A stretch of 64,000 nt of DNA. It comes from Sphingobacteriales bacterium JAD_PAG50586_3. Lineage in GTDB: Bacteria > Bacteroidota > Bacteroidia > CAMBQF01. The stretch is taken from positions 870,548 through 934,547 of the forward strand of contig CP096135.1 of assembly GCA_023213195.1 (NCBI GenBank), written 5' to 3'. Both the position numbers and the translations under genes were made by a program. The notes beneath the pieces were generated by a model, which worked only from the letters and a program-made list of their open reading frames with translations, ran no database searches and was not told the origin of the DNA. This document shows positions 18,082 to 26,268 of this stretch, piece by piece; position 1 is the stretch's first letter, and every line of letters begins with the position of its first letter.

Positions 18082-20058
18082 ATGCCCTCGGCTTCGGTTG
18101 CTTCACCAAAGCTTTCAAGGCAAGTGGTAAAATCAAAACCAATACCGCAAGCGTTAACGGATGGATATTATGCCATTGGTACGAATACCTATCTAAGCGA
18201 AGAAAATACCGTATGGCTGAATGATGAATACCGCCTACGGCACATGCATATTATTGGCGCAACAGGTGTGGGTAAATCTACATTCATAGCCAATCTCTTT
18301 TTGCAAGATTGCGATGCCGGTAATGGATGTATCGTGTTTGACCCTCACGGCGACTTAGTAGACGATATTTTGCCCCGTATCCGTAAGGAAGATTTGGACA
18401 GGGTTGTATTAATTGACCCTTCCGATACCCAATTCCCTATCGGGTTTAATCTTTTAGAGGCAAATACCGAACTCGAAAAAATTATCCTCTCGTCCGATTT
18501 GGTAGAAACGTTTAAGCGTAACTCCATTGCTTGGGGAGATACGATGTCGGCAGTACTTACAAATGCTATAAACGCATTTTTAGAAGCTAACCAAGGCGGC
18601 ACATTATTGGAACTGCGAAAGTTCTTGCTTGATGCCAAGTACAGAAACTCAATCCTTTCGCATATAGAAGACCTATCAGTGCGTTCATATTGGCAGTATG
18701 AGTTTCCAGAACTGAGAAAAGGTGCTTTGGCTCCCCTGTTAACCCGTATTGATACCTTCTTACGGCCTAAGATTGTTCGCAACATGATGGCCCAAAGCAA
18801 AGGATTGGATTTTAAAGAAGCATTGGCTGATAACAAGATTATATTGGTTAAGCTGTCGCAAGGTTTGATTGGAGAGGAAAACAGCTACCTATTAGGGACG
18901 TTGCTACTATCAAAACTTTATCAAGCTGCTCAGGCGCGACAAGGTATTTCAAAGGATGAGCGAAACCCCTATTACCTTTACATAGATGAGTTCCATAATT
19001 TTCTAACCCCAAGCCTTTCGGCAATATTGTCGGGGGCGCGTAAATATGGATTAGGCCTAATATTAGCCCACCAGGAACTGGCGCAAATACAAGACACCAC
19101 TATTGGCAATTCTGTAATATCAAATCCAAGCGTGCGAATTTGCTTCCGTGTTGGAGATAATGATGCCCAAAAGTTGGAAAAGGGTTTTAGCTATTTTGAC
19201 AGTAACGATTTGCAAAATTTGAGCGTAGGAGAAGCCATATGCAGGGTGAGCCGAAACGATTGGGACTTTCAAATGTATACTGATGATTTACCCTCTGCCG
19301 ATTACGACGAAGCAAATATTGATATTGTAAGGGATAGTACGCGCGCACAGTACGCAACTCCTATAGAAGATATTGAGCGGTTGGTAAACGAGCTTTACCA
19401 ATTTGAACCGCCTACAGCAAAGCAAAAAGAACCAAAGCCTGAAAAACCAGTTACGGTTGAAAAGGAAAAGACTGAACCTGTAGCTGAAGTTTCTGAACCA
19501 ATCATTGCAAAACAGGAACCTGCGATAGATATTCAAGAAGCATCAAAAAAGTTTTTGGCAACGGCTGAAAAGCAACGGGAGCAACGGGAACACCTGTATA
19601 TGCAGGACTTCGTAAAGAAAATGGCTGAACAACGTGGTTTCAAGGTGGAATTGGAAGCGCCTGCCAATGGAGGTCGTATAGATATTCTCCTTATCCGAAA
19701 CGCGGTGCGCATAGCCTGCGAACTATCTGTAACGAATACCATTGATTATGAGGTAAAGAACATCAAAAAGTGCATTGAGGCGGGTTATGCGAATGTTGTT
19801 ATGTTATGCAGTAATGAAATTCACTTACGAAATATCAAACAAGCGGCCTCAGAAGGTATTGACGTTGAAAAGATACAGTTCCTGAACCCTGAACATCTGC
19901 ATTTGTACCTTGATACGTTCGCAGAGAAAACAAACGTCAAAGAAACCAGGACACGTGGGTATCGAGTAAAAACGACCTATAATGTTGAGAACGAAAATCC
20001 CGGTACAGACGAGACGGTAAAAAATACGCTGATAGAATCATTGAAACGTAAAAACTAA
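18082..20058 (+). CDS. HerA/VirD4-like ATPase fused to a PD-(D/E)XK-like domain
   Basis: A 658-aa protein. The N-terminal ATPase has Walker A GATGVGKST (59-67), FDPHGDLVDDILP, Walker B YYLYIDEFHNF (about 295-305) and ILAHQELAQI, and is paralogous to 12500-13663. A Lys/Glu/Pro-rich linker (about 435-480) leads to a C-terminal domain: FVKKMAEQRGFKVELEAPANGGRIDILL then IACELSVTN. The D (about 534) and ExS (about 546) are placed as in restriction-endonuclease-like folds. The usual Lys is replaced by Ser, so catalysis is uncertain. The fusion suggests a DNA-pumping and cutting or end-binding machine. Confidence 0.75.
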   Translation: MPSASVASPKLSRQVVKSKPIPQALTDGYYAIGTNTYLSEENTVWLNDEYRLRHMHIIGATGVGKSTFIANLFLQDCDAGNGCIVFDPHGDLVDDILPRIRKEDLDRVVLIDPSDTQFPIGFNLLEANTELEKIILSSDLVETFKRNSIAWGDTMSAVLTNAINAFLEANQGGTLLELRKFLLDAKYRNSILSHIEDLSVRSYWQYEFPELRKGALAPLLTRIDTFLRPKIVRNMMAQSKGLDFKEALADNKIILVKLSQGLIGEENSYLLGTLLLSKLYQAAQARQGISKDERNPYYLYIDEFHNFLTPSLSAILSGARKYGLGLILAHQELAQIQDTTIGNSVISNPSVRICFRVGDNDAQKLEKGFSYFDSNDLQNLSVGEAICRVSRNDWDFQMYTDDLPSADYDEANIDIVRDSTRAQYATPIEDIERLVNELYQFEPPTAKQKEPKPEKPVTVEKEKTEPVAEVSEPIIAKQEPAIDIQEASKKFLATAEKQREQREHLYMQDFVKKMAEQRGFKVELEAPANGGRIDILLIRNAVRIACELSVTNTIDYEVKNIKKCIEAGYANVVMLCSNEIHLRNIKQAASEGIDVEKIQFLNPEHLHLYLDTFAEKTNVKETRTRGYRVKTTYNVENENPGTDETVKNTLIESLKRKN

Positions 20059-20554
20059 ATCACTTCGTAGAAACAACTCTTTACGTTTACGTTTAATTCC
20101 AAGCATTCCAATAGGATTATCAAGCCATAATTAAGCAACACACTATCTCTTGCAGGCTCAATAATGGACTTTTTCCGTATTGTCCTCCATGGAACAAATT
20201 ATTTCTAATACGCCTAATCATCAATAAAAGCCATTCAACAAGGCTTAAGTGTGCATCTTTTATAGTTGCTTTCCATCCCAACGCCTTAGCATCATAGACC
20301 TGTTTTTGTGGGGGATGATTTTTAATGTACTCGACAGCTTTATCTAATTCCTCATTTTTAGTTTCATCAAATATAAGTTTGAGTTCCCCTGCAAACTTAT
20401 TCCAATCGGCATCTGCATTCCCTATCTTACAATATTTGCAATTCTTTAACGCAAACTCGAAACGTGAAAAGGTTATAAAGAAAACATATGGTAACTGTTT
20501 ATCCCAATTCAGCGACGAATCAAATTTCAGCCAGAATGACTTCAACTCTTCCAT
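20055..20554 (-). CDS. HEPN-like protein, frameshifted near its end
   Basis: The uninterrupted part (144 aa) contains WLLLMIRRIRNNLFHGGQYG, where R117-N-N-L-F-H122 is the Rx4H motif of HEPN domains, many of which are RNases in toxin and defence systems. After KSPLL the frame shifts by one base near 20150, and the other frame continues EPARDSVLLNYGLIILLECL to a stop at 20055, a typical HEPN C-terminus. The restored gene converges on and overlaps the ATPase stop by 4 bases. No adjacent antitoxin-like gene is seen. Confidence 0.55.
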
Positions 20555-20592
20555 AGTATTAGATTATATAGGTCAATTTACTCAAAAAAGAA

Positions 20593-20616
20593 AAACCCCG
20601 TCTTTCGACAGGGCTT
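20593..20616 (-). terminator. Terminator of the DUF305 gene at 20717
   Basis: On the minus strand AAAGCCCTGTC, loop GAAA, GACGGGGTTT, followed by further T residues. Confidence 0.75.
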
Positions 20617-20716
20617 TCCCACTAAACCAAAAACTAAACCTACTTGCCTATGATAAAGAAGTTATTTCAATAGTAAACAGCAAATATAGACAGTAACTTG
20701 TCTTTGCCAAATATTC

Positions 20717-21091
20717 TTAATTTCCGAACCATTCCATCTGCCACTTTTTCATTTGGCTAATTTCACCTGTTTGGGCGGCAATAATCTCATTGGCCAGTTT
20801 AAGAAGTTCCGGGCGTTTTGATTTTTGTAACACAAGTTTTGCCATGCTTACAGCACCCTCATGATGGACAATCATTTCCTTAATAAATTCTTTATCAAAT
20901 GCATCGCCTTCCTTATCCTTCAAGCCTGCATTCATGTCTTGCATCATTGCATCCATAGTCATGGTTGAGCCATTAGACATCTGATGGGTCATTGTATTTT
21001 CAGTACTCTGCTGACCTCCCCAAATGAGCCATCCGATAAAACCACCTATAACAAATGCAAAAATTAACGATACTATAGTATTTCTATTCAT
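20717..21091 (-). CDS. DUF305 protein, membrane-anchored
   Basis: A 124-aa protein with one N-terminal membrane segment (IVSLIFAFVIGGFIGWLIW) and a Met-rich linker. It is followed by the DUF305 core FIKEMIVHHEGAVSMAKLVL and ELLKLANEIIAAQTGEISQMKKW. DUF305 is a ferritin-like helical fold often found in copper-resistance clusters. The His-His and Met residues could bind metal. Divergent from a second DUF305 gene at 21378. Confidence 0.85.
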   Translation of the reverse strand: MNRNTIVSLIFAFVIGGFIGWLIWGGQQSTENTMTHQMSNGSTMTMDAMMQDMNAGLKDKEGDAFDKEFIKEMIVHHEGAVSMAKLVLQKSKRPELLKLANEIIAAQTGEISQMKKWQMEWFGN

Positions 21092-21168
21092 AGATAGGGT
21101 TGATTACTGTTAGATTTGCTCTACTAAGTTTATTCGATGAGCCTGAGTAGTATATGTAAATACAAAAA

Positions 21169-21186
21169 GGTTGTAAAATTTGCACC
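21169..21186 (-). promoter_or_regulatory. Single putative operator box (copper regulon)
   Basis: On the minus strand this reads GGTGCAAATTTTACAACC, nearly the same as the plus-strand GGTGCAAATCTTACAA at 21281. It lies between the two divergent DUF305 genes. Confidence 0.45.
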
Positions 21187-21280
21187 GAATTTAAATGCCT
21201 TTATTAGTGATGAAATAAAGGATACACTATAGGAATGACCTAAAATAAAGCGCTGTAGCATTAGTAATGATATGGCAACA

Positions 21281-21353
21281 GGTGCAAATCTTACAAAATA
21301 CCAAAAATATTACAATTATCAGCAGAGCAATTATTGGCAACTTTGTGTTATAA
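21281..21353 (+). promoter_or_regulatory. Operator boxes and promoter of the DUF305 gene at 21378
   Basis: Boxes AAATCTTACAA (21286-21296) and CCAAAAATATTACAA (21301-21315) stand 25 bases upstream of CTTTGTGTTATAA (21341-21353). The same arrangement, CCAAAGATATTGTAA then exactly 25 bases then CTTTGTGTTATAA, precedes the gene at 24395. The -7 element retains only the TTTG part of TAnnTTTG, as expected for an activated promoter. Confidence 0.55.
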
Positions 21354-21377
21354 GATTAAATAAACTAAAGTTAGCAT

Positions 21378-21866
21378 ATGAAAACTCACCACGAAACCCA
21401 TTCACACCAAGCAGCATCAACCAATACAATGTATCTGAAATTATTGGTTATGTCTGTCCTCTCATTTATCGCCATGTACATTCTGATGTATTCGATGGTA
21501 GATAAATTCTCTAACGTAGTACCTAATGTAAACCAGTTTTATATGGCAGGACTGATGGCGATGCCAATGGTGCTTATAGAACTTGTGGTTATGGGGGCTA
21601 TGTATAAGAACAAAAAGTTGAACCTTGGCCTCTTAAGTATTACATTGGTTGCCGGGGTTCTTTTCTTTATGGGGATTAGGCAACAAGCCTTTGTTGGCGA
21701 CAAGCAATTCCTGAAATCTATGATACCCCACCATGCCGCTGCAATTTTAATGGTTGAAGAAGCCGACTTAAGCGACCCTGACGTAAAAAAATTGGCGAAT
21801 GATATTATTACTGCACAAAAGGCAGAAATTGCACAAATGGAGGCTAAATTGAAGGAATTGGAATAG
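21378..21866 (+). CDS. DUF305 membrane protein
   Basis: A 162-aa protein with a His-rich start (MKTHHETHSHQ), three hydrophobic segments (YLKLLVMSVLSFIAMYILMY; GLMAMPMVLIELVVMGAMY; LGLLSITLVAGVLFFMGI) and a C-terminal DUF305 domain (SMIPHHAAAILMVEEADL, VKKLANDIITAQKAEIAQME). Such proteins accompany copper and silver resistance genes and probably sit in the inner membrane with the HH motif outside. Confidence 0.85.
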   Translation: MKTHHETHSHQAASTNTMYLKLLVMSVLSFIAMYILMYSMVDKFSNVVPNVNQFYMAGLMAMPMVLIELVVMGAMYKNKKLNLGLLSITLVAGVLFFMGIRQQAFVGDKQFLKSMIPHHAAAILMVEEADLSDPDVKKLANDIITAQKAEIAQMEAKLKELE

Positions 21867-21923
21867 TATTTCAAATTAAGAAGGCGGTTATTGGCCGCCC
21901 TTCTTAATCTGGTTATAACATTC

Positions 21924-22247
21924 TTACATTTTACCACATTCGGCAGCACATTCGCGGCATGCTTTGGCACATTCCTGGCAATGTTCGTTTTCATGTTTTC
22001 CACATTCGTCCGCACATTTTTGGCATACCTCAGCACATAATTTGCAAATGTCCTTAGCCTTATCGCTTCCTAAACTCATTAATTGAGCTGCGGCATAGCA
22101 CAGGGCACTACATTCCATATCCAGTTGGATACATTTAGCCATCATCGCCACATCGCTTTCTTTCAAGCATGAACTTGCGCAATAATTACACATAGAAGCA
22201 CATTTTAAACATGCTTCAATACATTTTTGATAATCGTTGTTTTTCAT
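21924..22247 (-). CDS. Four-helix-bundle copper-storage-like protein
   Basis: A 107-aa protein with regularly spaced cysteines (CIEACLKCASMCNYCASSC, CSALCYAAAQ, CKLCAEVCQKCADECGKH, CQECAKACRECAAECGKM). This is the pattern of Csp/DUF326 four-helix bundles, whose cysteines line the core and hold Cu(I). There is no signal peptide, so it should act in the cytoplasm. It is convergent with the DUF305 gene and divergent from the HYC_CC_PP gene. Confidence 0.88.
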   Translation of the reverse strand: MKNNDYQKCIEACLKCASMCNYCASSCLKESDVAMMAKCIQLDMECSALCYAAAQLMSLGSDKAKDICKLCAEVCQKCADECGKHENEHCQECAKACRECAAECGKM

Positions 22248-22315
22248 TTTATTTGATTATACTGTTAGATAGGTGAACATTGCGTTAACTGTGATTGTTT
22301 CGTTAAATACCCATT

Positions 22316-22372
22316 AGTGTGAATCTTACAATAACAATAACTGGTTATTAATTCAAAAATTTACTACTTTTG
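22316..22372 (+). promoter_or_regulatory. Operator box and near-leaderless promoter for 22383
   Basis: GTGTGAATCTTACAATAA (22317-22334) resembles the boxes upstream of 21378 and 24395. TACTTTTG (22365-22372) fits TAnnTTTG and lies only 10 bases before the start codon, so the mRNA leader would be very short. No TTTG is seen at -33. Confidence 0.45.
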
Positions 22373-22382
22373 GATTTTACAG

Positions 22383-22762
22383 ATGAAAAGAGGCCTCGCC
22401 ATACTATTATTGTTTATTTACAGCTTGCCGCTGTTGAGCAATAATTGCCAGTTACATTACTGTGGCGGGAAGCTAAAGAATTTCTCTTTTTCGCCTATAC
22501 CCAAAAATCATGCTGTGGTGGTAAAAAGATGCCCAAGGGCTGTTGCAAGGATGTACAGCTACTTTGCAAAGCCGATAAGCACGAGGTTACATCAACGCCA
22601 AAAGTATTCTTACAGAAGGATGTTAAAGAAATAACTGCTTCTGTTCAGGTACTAAACAACATTTTACCTGTTACTTTAATAGTAATTCACAAGATAAACC
22701 ATGACCCACCCGATATTTTGGGTGTGCCACTCCACTTGCTAAACAGCAATTTCCGTATTTGA
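22383..22762 (+). CDS. HYC_CC_PP-type metal-associated protein, frameshifted
   Basis: The start MKRGLAILLLFIYSLPLLSN is a signal sequence followed by CQLHYCGGKLKNFSF. A one-base shift near 22484-22490 leads into FAYTQKSCCGGKKMPKGCCKDV and later HDPPDILGVPLHLLN. The HYC, CC and PP signatures in this order define a small family of envelope proteins found beside heavy-metal genes in Bacteroidota. The function is unknown. The restored length is about 126 aa. Confidence 0.7.
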
Positions 22763-22871
22763 TTTCTTTTCTTCTAAGTAAACCATTGCACTGCCGTGTA
22801 ATGGCTAAAGGCGTTATACCTATACGCCATTTTTCCAATGCCATAATGGCTAACATTTAATATTTAATAAG

Positions 22872-23720
22872 ATGAATACAATAAAATCATTGGCGCTTGC
22901 CATTGCTGTAATGTTTACTATTACAAGCTGCCAAGCAAAAATTAAGAATGCAAAAACCGAAACACGCATGGTGTATGGTAATTGTGATATGTGCAAAAAA
23001 ACAATAGAAACTGCCGTAAATAAAAGTGGCGAAGCAAAGGTGGTTTGGGATAAAAACACCAAAATTGCTACCCTCACTTACGATTCTATAAAAACAAATG
23101 CTGACGCTATACTAAAGAAAATAGCGTATGCGGGCTACGACAACGAGGCCTATGCAGCGCCAGATGAGGCATATAACAAGCTGCACGCCTGTTGCCAGTA
23201 TGAACGCAAAGGAAAGGTTACGGCTACCCAACCTGATACAGCTATGAATATGAAACACGATGTGGCTGCACCTGCCCCAGTACATACCGAACAACCTTTG
23301 GATAAAGTTTTCGCGGCCTATTTCTTATTAAAAGATGCCCTTGCAAAAGACGATGGCGTTGGGGCTGCCGGTGCTGCAAAAAGCCTATCTAAAGCCATTG
23401 GTGCGGTTGATATGAAGGCACTTTCTACTACAACACACACCGTATGGATGAAGTATCAGGAAAAACTGGATTACGATGCTGTACATATTCAGGGAGTAAC
23501 CGACCTTGAACATCAACGGGAACATTTTGTATCGCTTTCAGCCAATATGTATGAAGTTATGAAAGTAGCAAAACCCGGCTATGCTGTGTATTACGACCAT
23601 TGCCCTATGTATAACAATGGCAAAGGTGCCAACTGGTTAAGTAAGGAAAGCGCTATTAAAAACCCATTTTACGGCTCTTCCATGCCTACGTGTGGAAAGG
23701 TTATAGAAACTATAAAATAG
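22872..23720 (+). CDS. HMA-domain lipoprotein with DUF3347 domain
   Basis: A 282-aa lipoprotein (lipobox TITSC). It has an HMA metal-binding domain with GNCDMCKKTIETAV (CxxC), a spacer with LHACCQYERKG, then a DUF3347-type helical domain (YFLLKDALAKDDGVGAAGAAKSLSKAI). This ends in a cupredoxin-like motif YYDHCPMYNNGKGANWLSKE and PFYGSSMPTCGKV. The combination is typical of periplasmic copper-handling proteins near Cus-type exporters. It ends 11 bases before the AraC regulator. Confidence 0.85.
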   Translation: MNTIKSLALAIAVMFTITSCQAKIKNAKTETRMVYGNCDMCKKTIETAVNKSGEAKVVWDKNTKIATLTYDSIKTNADAILKKIAYAGYDNEAYAAPDEAYNKLHACCQYERKGKVTATQPDTAMNMKHDVAAPAPVHTEQPLDKVFAAYFLLKDALAKDDGVGAAGAAKSLSKAIGAVDMKALSTTTHTVWMKYQEKLDYDAVHIQGVTDLEHQREHFVSLSANMYEVMKVAKPGYAVYYDHCPMYNNGKGANWLSKESAIKNPFYGSSMPTCGKVIETIK

Positions 23721-23731
23721 TCCTGTTTTCA

Positions 23732-24292
23732 GTGAAACTGTATGTCAAAAATATGGTATGCAACCGTTGCAAGATGGTCGTTAAGTCCGAGTTCCAAAAA
23801 CTCGGACTTAACCCATTGACGGTAGAACTGGGTGAGGTTGAACTTGCGGAAGCGCCCACAAAAGAAGAATTGGAGGCTCTTAGGGGTATGTTGCAGCCAT
23901 TTGGATTTTCTTTAATTGACAATAAGAAAAGCCAAATCATAGAACGAATAAAAAGTTTGATTATAAATGTGGTGCATTATCAGCCTTCCCCTTTAAAAAC
24001 GAATTTATCAGATTACCTCAGTAGCGAATTACATCTTGATTACACCTATATAAGCAACCTGTTTGCAACTGTAGAAGGGACAACAATCGAACATTATTAC
24101 ATTACTCAAAGGATAGAACGAGTTAAGGAATTGCTGATTTATGACGAGATGACCTTAAGCGAAATAGCCTACAATCTAAACTATAGCAGTGTGGCGTATT
24201 TAAGTAACCAGTTTAAAAAGGTAACGGGGTTTACACCGACCTATTTTAAGCAATTAAAAGAGAATAAGCGCAAAACCTTAGACGAAGTTTAA
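23732..24292 (+). CDS. HMA-AraC fusion transcription regulator
   Basis: I chose GTG at 23732, giving VKLYVKNMVCNRCKMVVKSE. The N-terminal 60 residues are an HMA-like ferredoxin fold with MVCNRC (CxxC). The C-terminal part is an AraC-type double HTH (LSDYLSSELHLDYTYISNLF; LSEIAYNLNYSSVAYLSNQFKKV; TGFTPTYFKQ). A copper-sensing activator is inferred. Candidate operator boxes lie upstream of 21378, 22383 and 24395. An earlier in-frame ATG at 23690 would overlap the previous gene. Confidence 0.85.
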   Translation: MKLYVKNMVCNRCKMVVKSEFQKLGLNPLTVELGEVELAEAPTKEELEALRGMLQPFGFSLIDNKKSQIIERIKSLIINVVHYQPSPLKTNLSDYLSSELHLDYTYISNLFATVEGTTIEHYYITQRIERVKELLIYDEMTLSEIAYNLNYSSVAYLSNQFKKVTGFTPTYFKQLKENKRKTLDEV

Positions 24293-24313
24293 TGATATGG
24301 GAGGCAAAACTGT

Positions 24314-24383
24314 AAATATTGTAAATCATTCCAAAGATATTGTAACACTTGGCAATGCTGGCGTTACGACCTTTGTGTTATAA
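24314..24383 (+). promoter_or_regulatory. Tandem operator boxes and promoter of the gene at 24395
   Basis: AAATATTGTAA (24314-24324) and CCAAAGATATTGTAA (24331-24345) place the TTGTAA cores 21 bases apart, two helical turns. Downstream by 25 bases is CTTTGTGTTATAA (24371-24383), in register with the promoter at 21281-21353. Confidence 0.55.
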
Positions 24384-24394
24384 AATATAAAGAC

Positions 24395-25120
24395 ATGACA
24401 CATACCTATCAAATAACCGGAATGACGTGCAGTAGCTGCGAGGCTAAAGTTAAAGGCGGCTTATTATCCGTACCAGATATAACATCTGTAGAAGTTTCAA
24501 AAGATACCAATACGGCTACCGTATCAATGGACAAGCATATACCTTTAAGCACCCTGCAAGATGCGCTTGGCGGCAAAGACAGCAAATACCAGATTTCAGT
24601 TAAGAACCACAACGAAACTGCCGAAGCGGCAAAAAGCTGGGTTGGTACATACAGGCCGCTATTAGTTTTATTTGGCTTGATAACGATAGTTTCGTTTCTC
24701 ATAGCCCATCACCACCATACTATTAACCTGATGGAATGGATGAACGCATTTATGGCGGGGTTCTTCCTTTCATTCTCTTATTTCAAACTCATTAACCTTA
24801 AGGGATTTGCAGAAAGTTACGCCATGTATGATGTTGTAGCTAAACGCTTTAATGCCTGGGGGTATATCTATGCTTTTATTGAATTGGGTTTAGGCTTAGC
24901 CTACGTTACCCATTTTGAACCCGTAATTACTAATGCTGTAACGTTAACAGTAATGAGCATTAGCATTATTGGAGTGCTGCAAAGCGTACTTAATAAAAAG
25001 AAAATACAGTGTGCTTGCTTAGGCGCAGTTTTTAACCTACCCATGAGCACCGTAACAATAGTAGAAGATGCGCTGATGATAGCCATGAGCGCAGGAATGT
25101 TAATTGTTTTATACACCTAA
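24395..25120 (+). CDS. HMA domain fused to MauE/DoxX-like membrane protein
   Basis: A 241-aa protein with an N-terminal HMA domain (ITGMTCSSCEAKVKGGL, CxxC at about 12-15). Four hydrophobic segments follow (PLLVLFGLITIVSFLI; MNAFMAGFFLSFSYFKLI; AFIELGLGLAYV; ALMIAMSAGMLIVLY). The CACLG near the end resembles the redox-linked Cys region of MauE/DoxX-type proteins. It is common in Bacteroidota metal islands and probably moves or reduces copper at the inner membrane. Confidence 0.82.
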   Translation: MTHTYQITGMTCSSCEAKVKGGLLSVPDITSVEVSKDTNTATVSMDKHIPLSTLQDALGGKDSKYQISVKNHNETAEAAKSWVGTYRPLLVLFGLITIVSFLIAHHHHTINLMEWMNAFMAGFFLSFSYFKLINLKGFAESYAMYDVVAKRFNAWGYIYAFIELGLGLAYVTHFEPVITNAVTLTVMSISIIGVLQSVLNKKKIQCACLGAVFNLPMSTVTIVEDALMIAMSAGMLIVLYT

Positions 25121-25131
25121 AAAACATATAA

Positions 25132-25605
25132 ATGAAAAACGTAATCTTTTTATTGGCCTTGCCGATGCTTTTGCTTTTTTCCTGTAAGGAAAAGGACAAC
25201 AACGAATTGAGTGCAAATGACCTTTCCGCAACCCAAGGGATGCAGTATGAATTGGTACAAATGGATGTGGTTTTGGATAGTATGATGGGCACACCTCACG
25301 TAAATGAGCAACACCATTGGGATAGCTTGTACCACCATCATGATTCTATTTTTTCGCACCATCATAGTTTATATCATCATGAAACCTATCCTCATGACGA
25401 CCATCATCATGAATGGGTTCAGCTTCCACACACTCCTGACTACCACCATGACCACAATTATCCCGGCCACCCTGCCGATTCTTTAGTAACGGGTGAAAAT
25501 GACCACCACCATGACAATTCAGACCACCACCATGACGGTCATGATATGCACCACCATCACGTAGCAGATTCATTACATAACGTTCATAATCTGCATCACC
25601 CCTAA
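25132..25605 (+). CDS. His-rich lipoprotein, likely metal buffer
   Basis: A 157-aa lipoprotein (LLLFSC lipobox). From residue 60 on it is made almost wholly of His with Asp/Ser/Tyr spacers (HHHDSIFSHHHSLYHH; NDHHHDNSDHHHDGHDMHHHH), about one quarter His overall. Such proteins bind Cu, Ni or Zn in the periplasm or on the cell surface. No fold is expected. It lies 11 bases after the HMA-MauE gene and 3 before the methyltransferase. Confidence 0.8.
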   Translation: MKNVIFLLALPMLLLFSCKEKDNNELSANDLSATQGMQYELVQMDVVLDSMMGTPHVNEQHHWDSLYHHHDSIFSHHHSLYHHETYPHDDHHHEWVQLPHTPDYHHDHNYPGHPADSLVTGENDHHHDNSDHHHDGHDMHHHHVADSLHNVHNLHHP

Positions 25606-25608
25606 CAT

Positions 25609-26268
25609 ATGGCTGAAACAGTTCCAAATAATTTTGTACCTGCCCTGCGTTACCACTGGCTAACGAAAGTGTACGATTGGGTGCTGAAAAATGTCTTTCC
25701 TGAAAAGCAAATCAAGGAAGACCTTATTCAGCTTGCCCACTTATTGCCCGGACAAAATATTTTGGATTTTGGCGTTGGCACTGCGACACTTTCAATCATT
25801 GCTTATAAAAGCCAACCAGCGGCGCATTTTCATGGTATTGATGTAGATAAGGCCATTCTTGAAATTGCAACTAAAAAAGTTGCAACAGAAAAGGCAGTTA
25901 TTGAATTACGGCAGTACGATGGGCAAGCCCTTCCTTACAGGAATGATATGTTTGATACCATCATATCAAGTTTGGTATTTCACCATTTATATACTGAGGG
26001 GAAAACAAAATCATTAGCTGAATTATTTAGGGTTTTAAAGCCCGGTGGCCGTTTGATAATTGCTGATTTTGGTAAAGCAAGGTCAACCTATACTAAAATA
26101 GCATTCGGGCTATTCCGTAGGTTTGATGGGGAGTATAACACGCGAATAAATGCCCAAGGGCTGTTGCCCAAATGCATACAAGATGCGGGTTTTAAATCAG
26201 TAGTAGAACTAAATCACTATAACACTGTTGTAGGAACAATAACATTGATTGAAGCAACGAAAGAGTGA
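25609..26268 (+). CDS. Class I SAM methyltransferase
   Basis: A 219-aa protein. Motif I is ILDFGVGTATLSIIAY, the Asp-rich post-I segment is HGIDVDKAI, and later motifs DTIISSLVFHHL and ELFRVLKPGGRLIIADFG are in the UbiE/COQ5 style. The substrate is unknown. Its GTGA overlap with the multicopper oxidase gene implies coupled translation and a role linked to the copper genes. Confidence 0.85.
   Translation: MAETVPNNFVPALRYHWLTKVYDWVLKNVFPEKQIKEDLIQLAHLLPGQNILDFGVGTATLSIIAYKSQPAAHFHGIDVDKAILEIATKKVATEKAVIELRQYDGQALPYRNDMFDTIISSLVFHHLYTEGKTKSLAELFRVLKPGGRLIIADFGKARSTYTKIAFGLFRRFDGEYNTRINAQGLLPKCIQDAGFKSVVELNHYNTVVGTITLIEATKE

Noticed and set aside
12500..20058. A complete conjugative element or ICE
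   Set aside because: No relaxase, VirB4, or mating-pore gene is visible, so only coupling-protein-like ATPases can be claimed.
25150..25627. Long antisense frames opposite the His-rich gene
   Set aside because: They arise from the repetitive CAC/CAT codons of the His-rich lipoprotein, which has a lipobox and good spacing to its neighbours.
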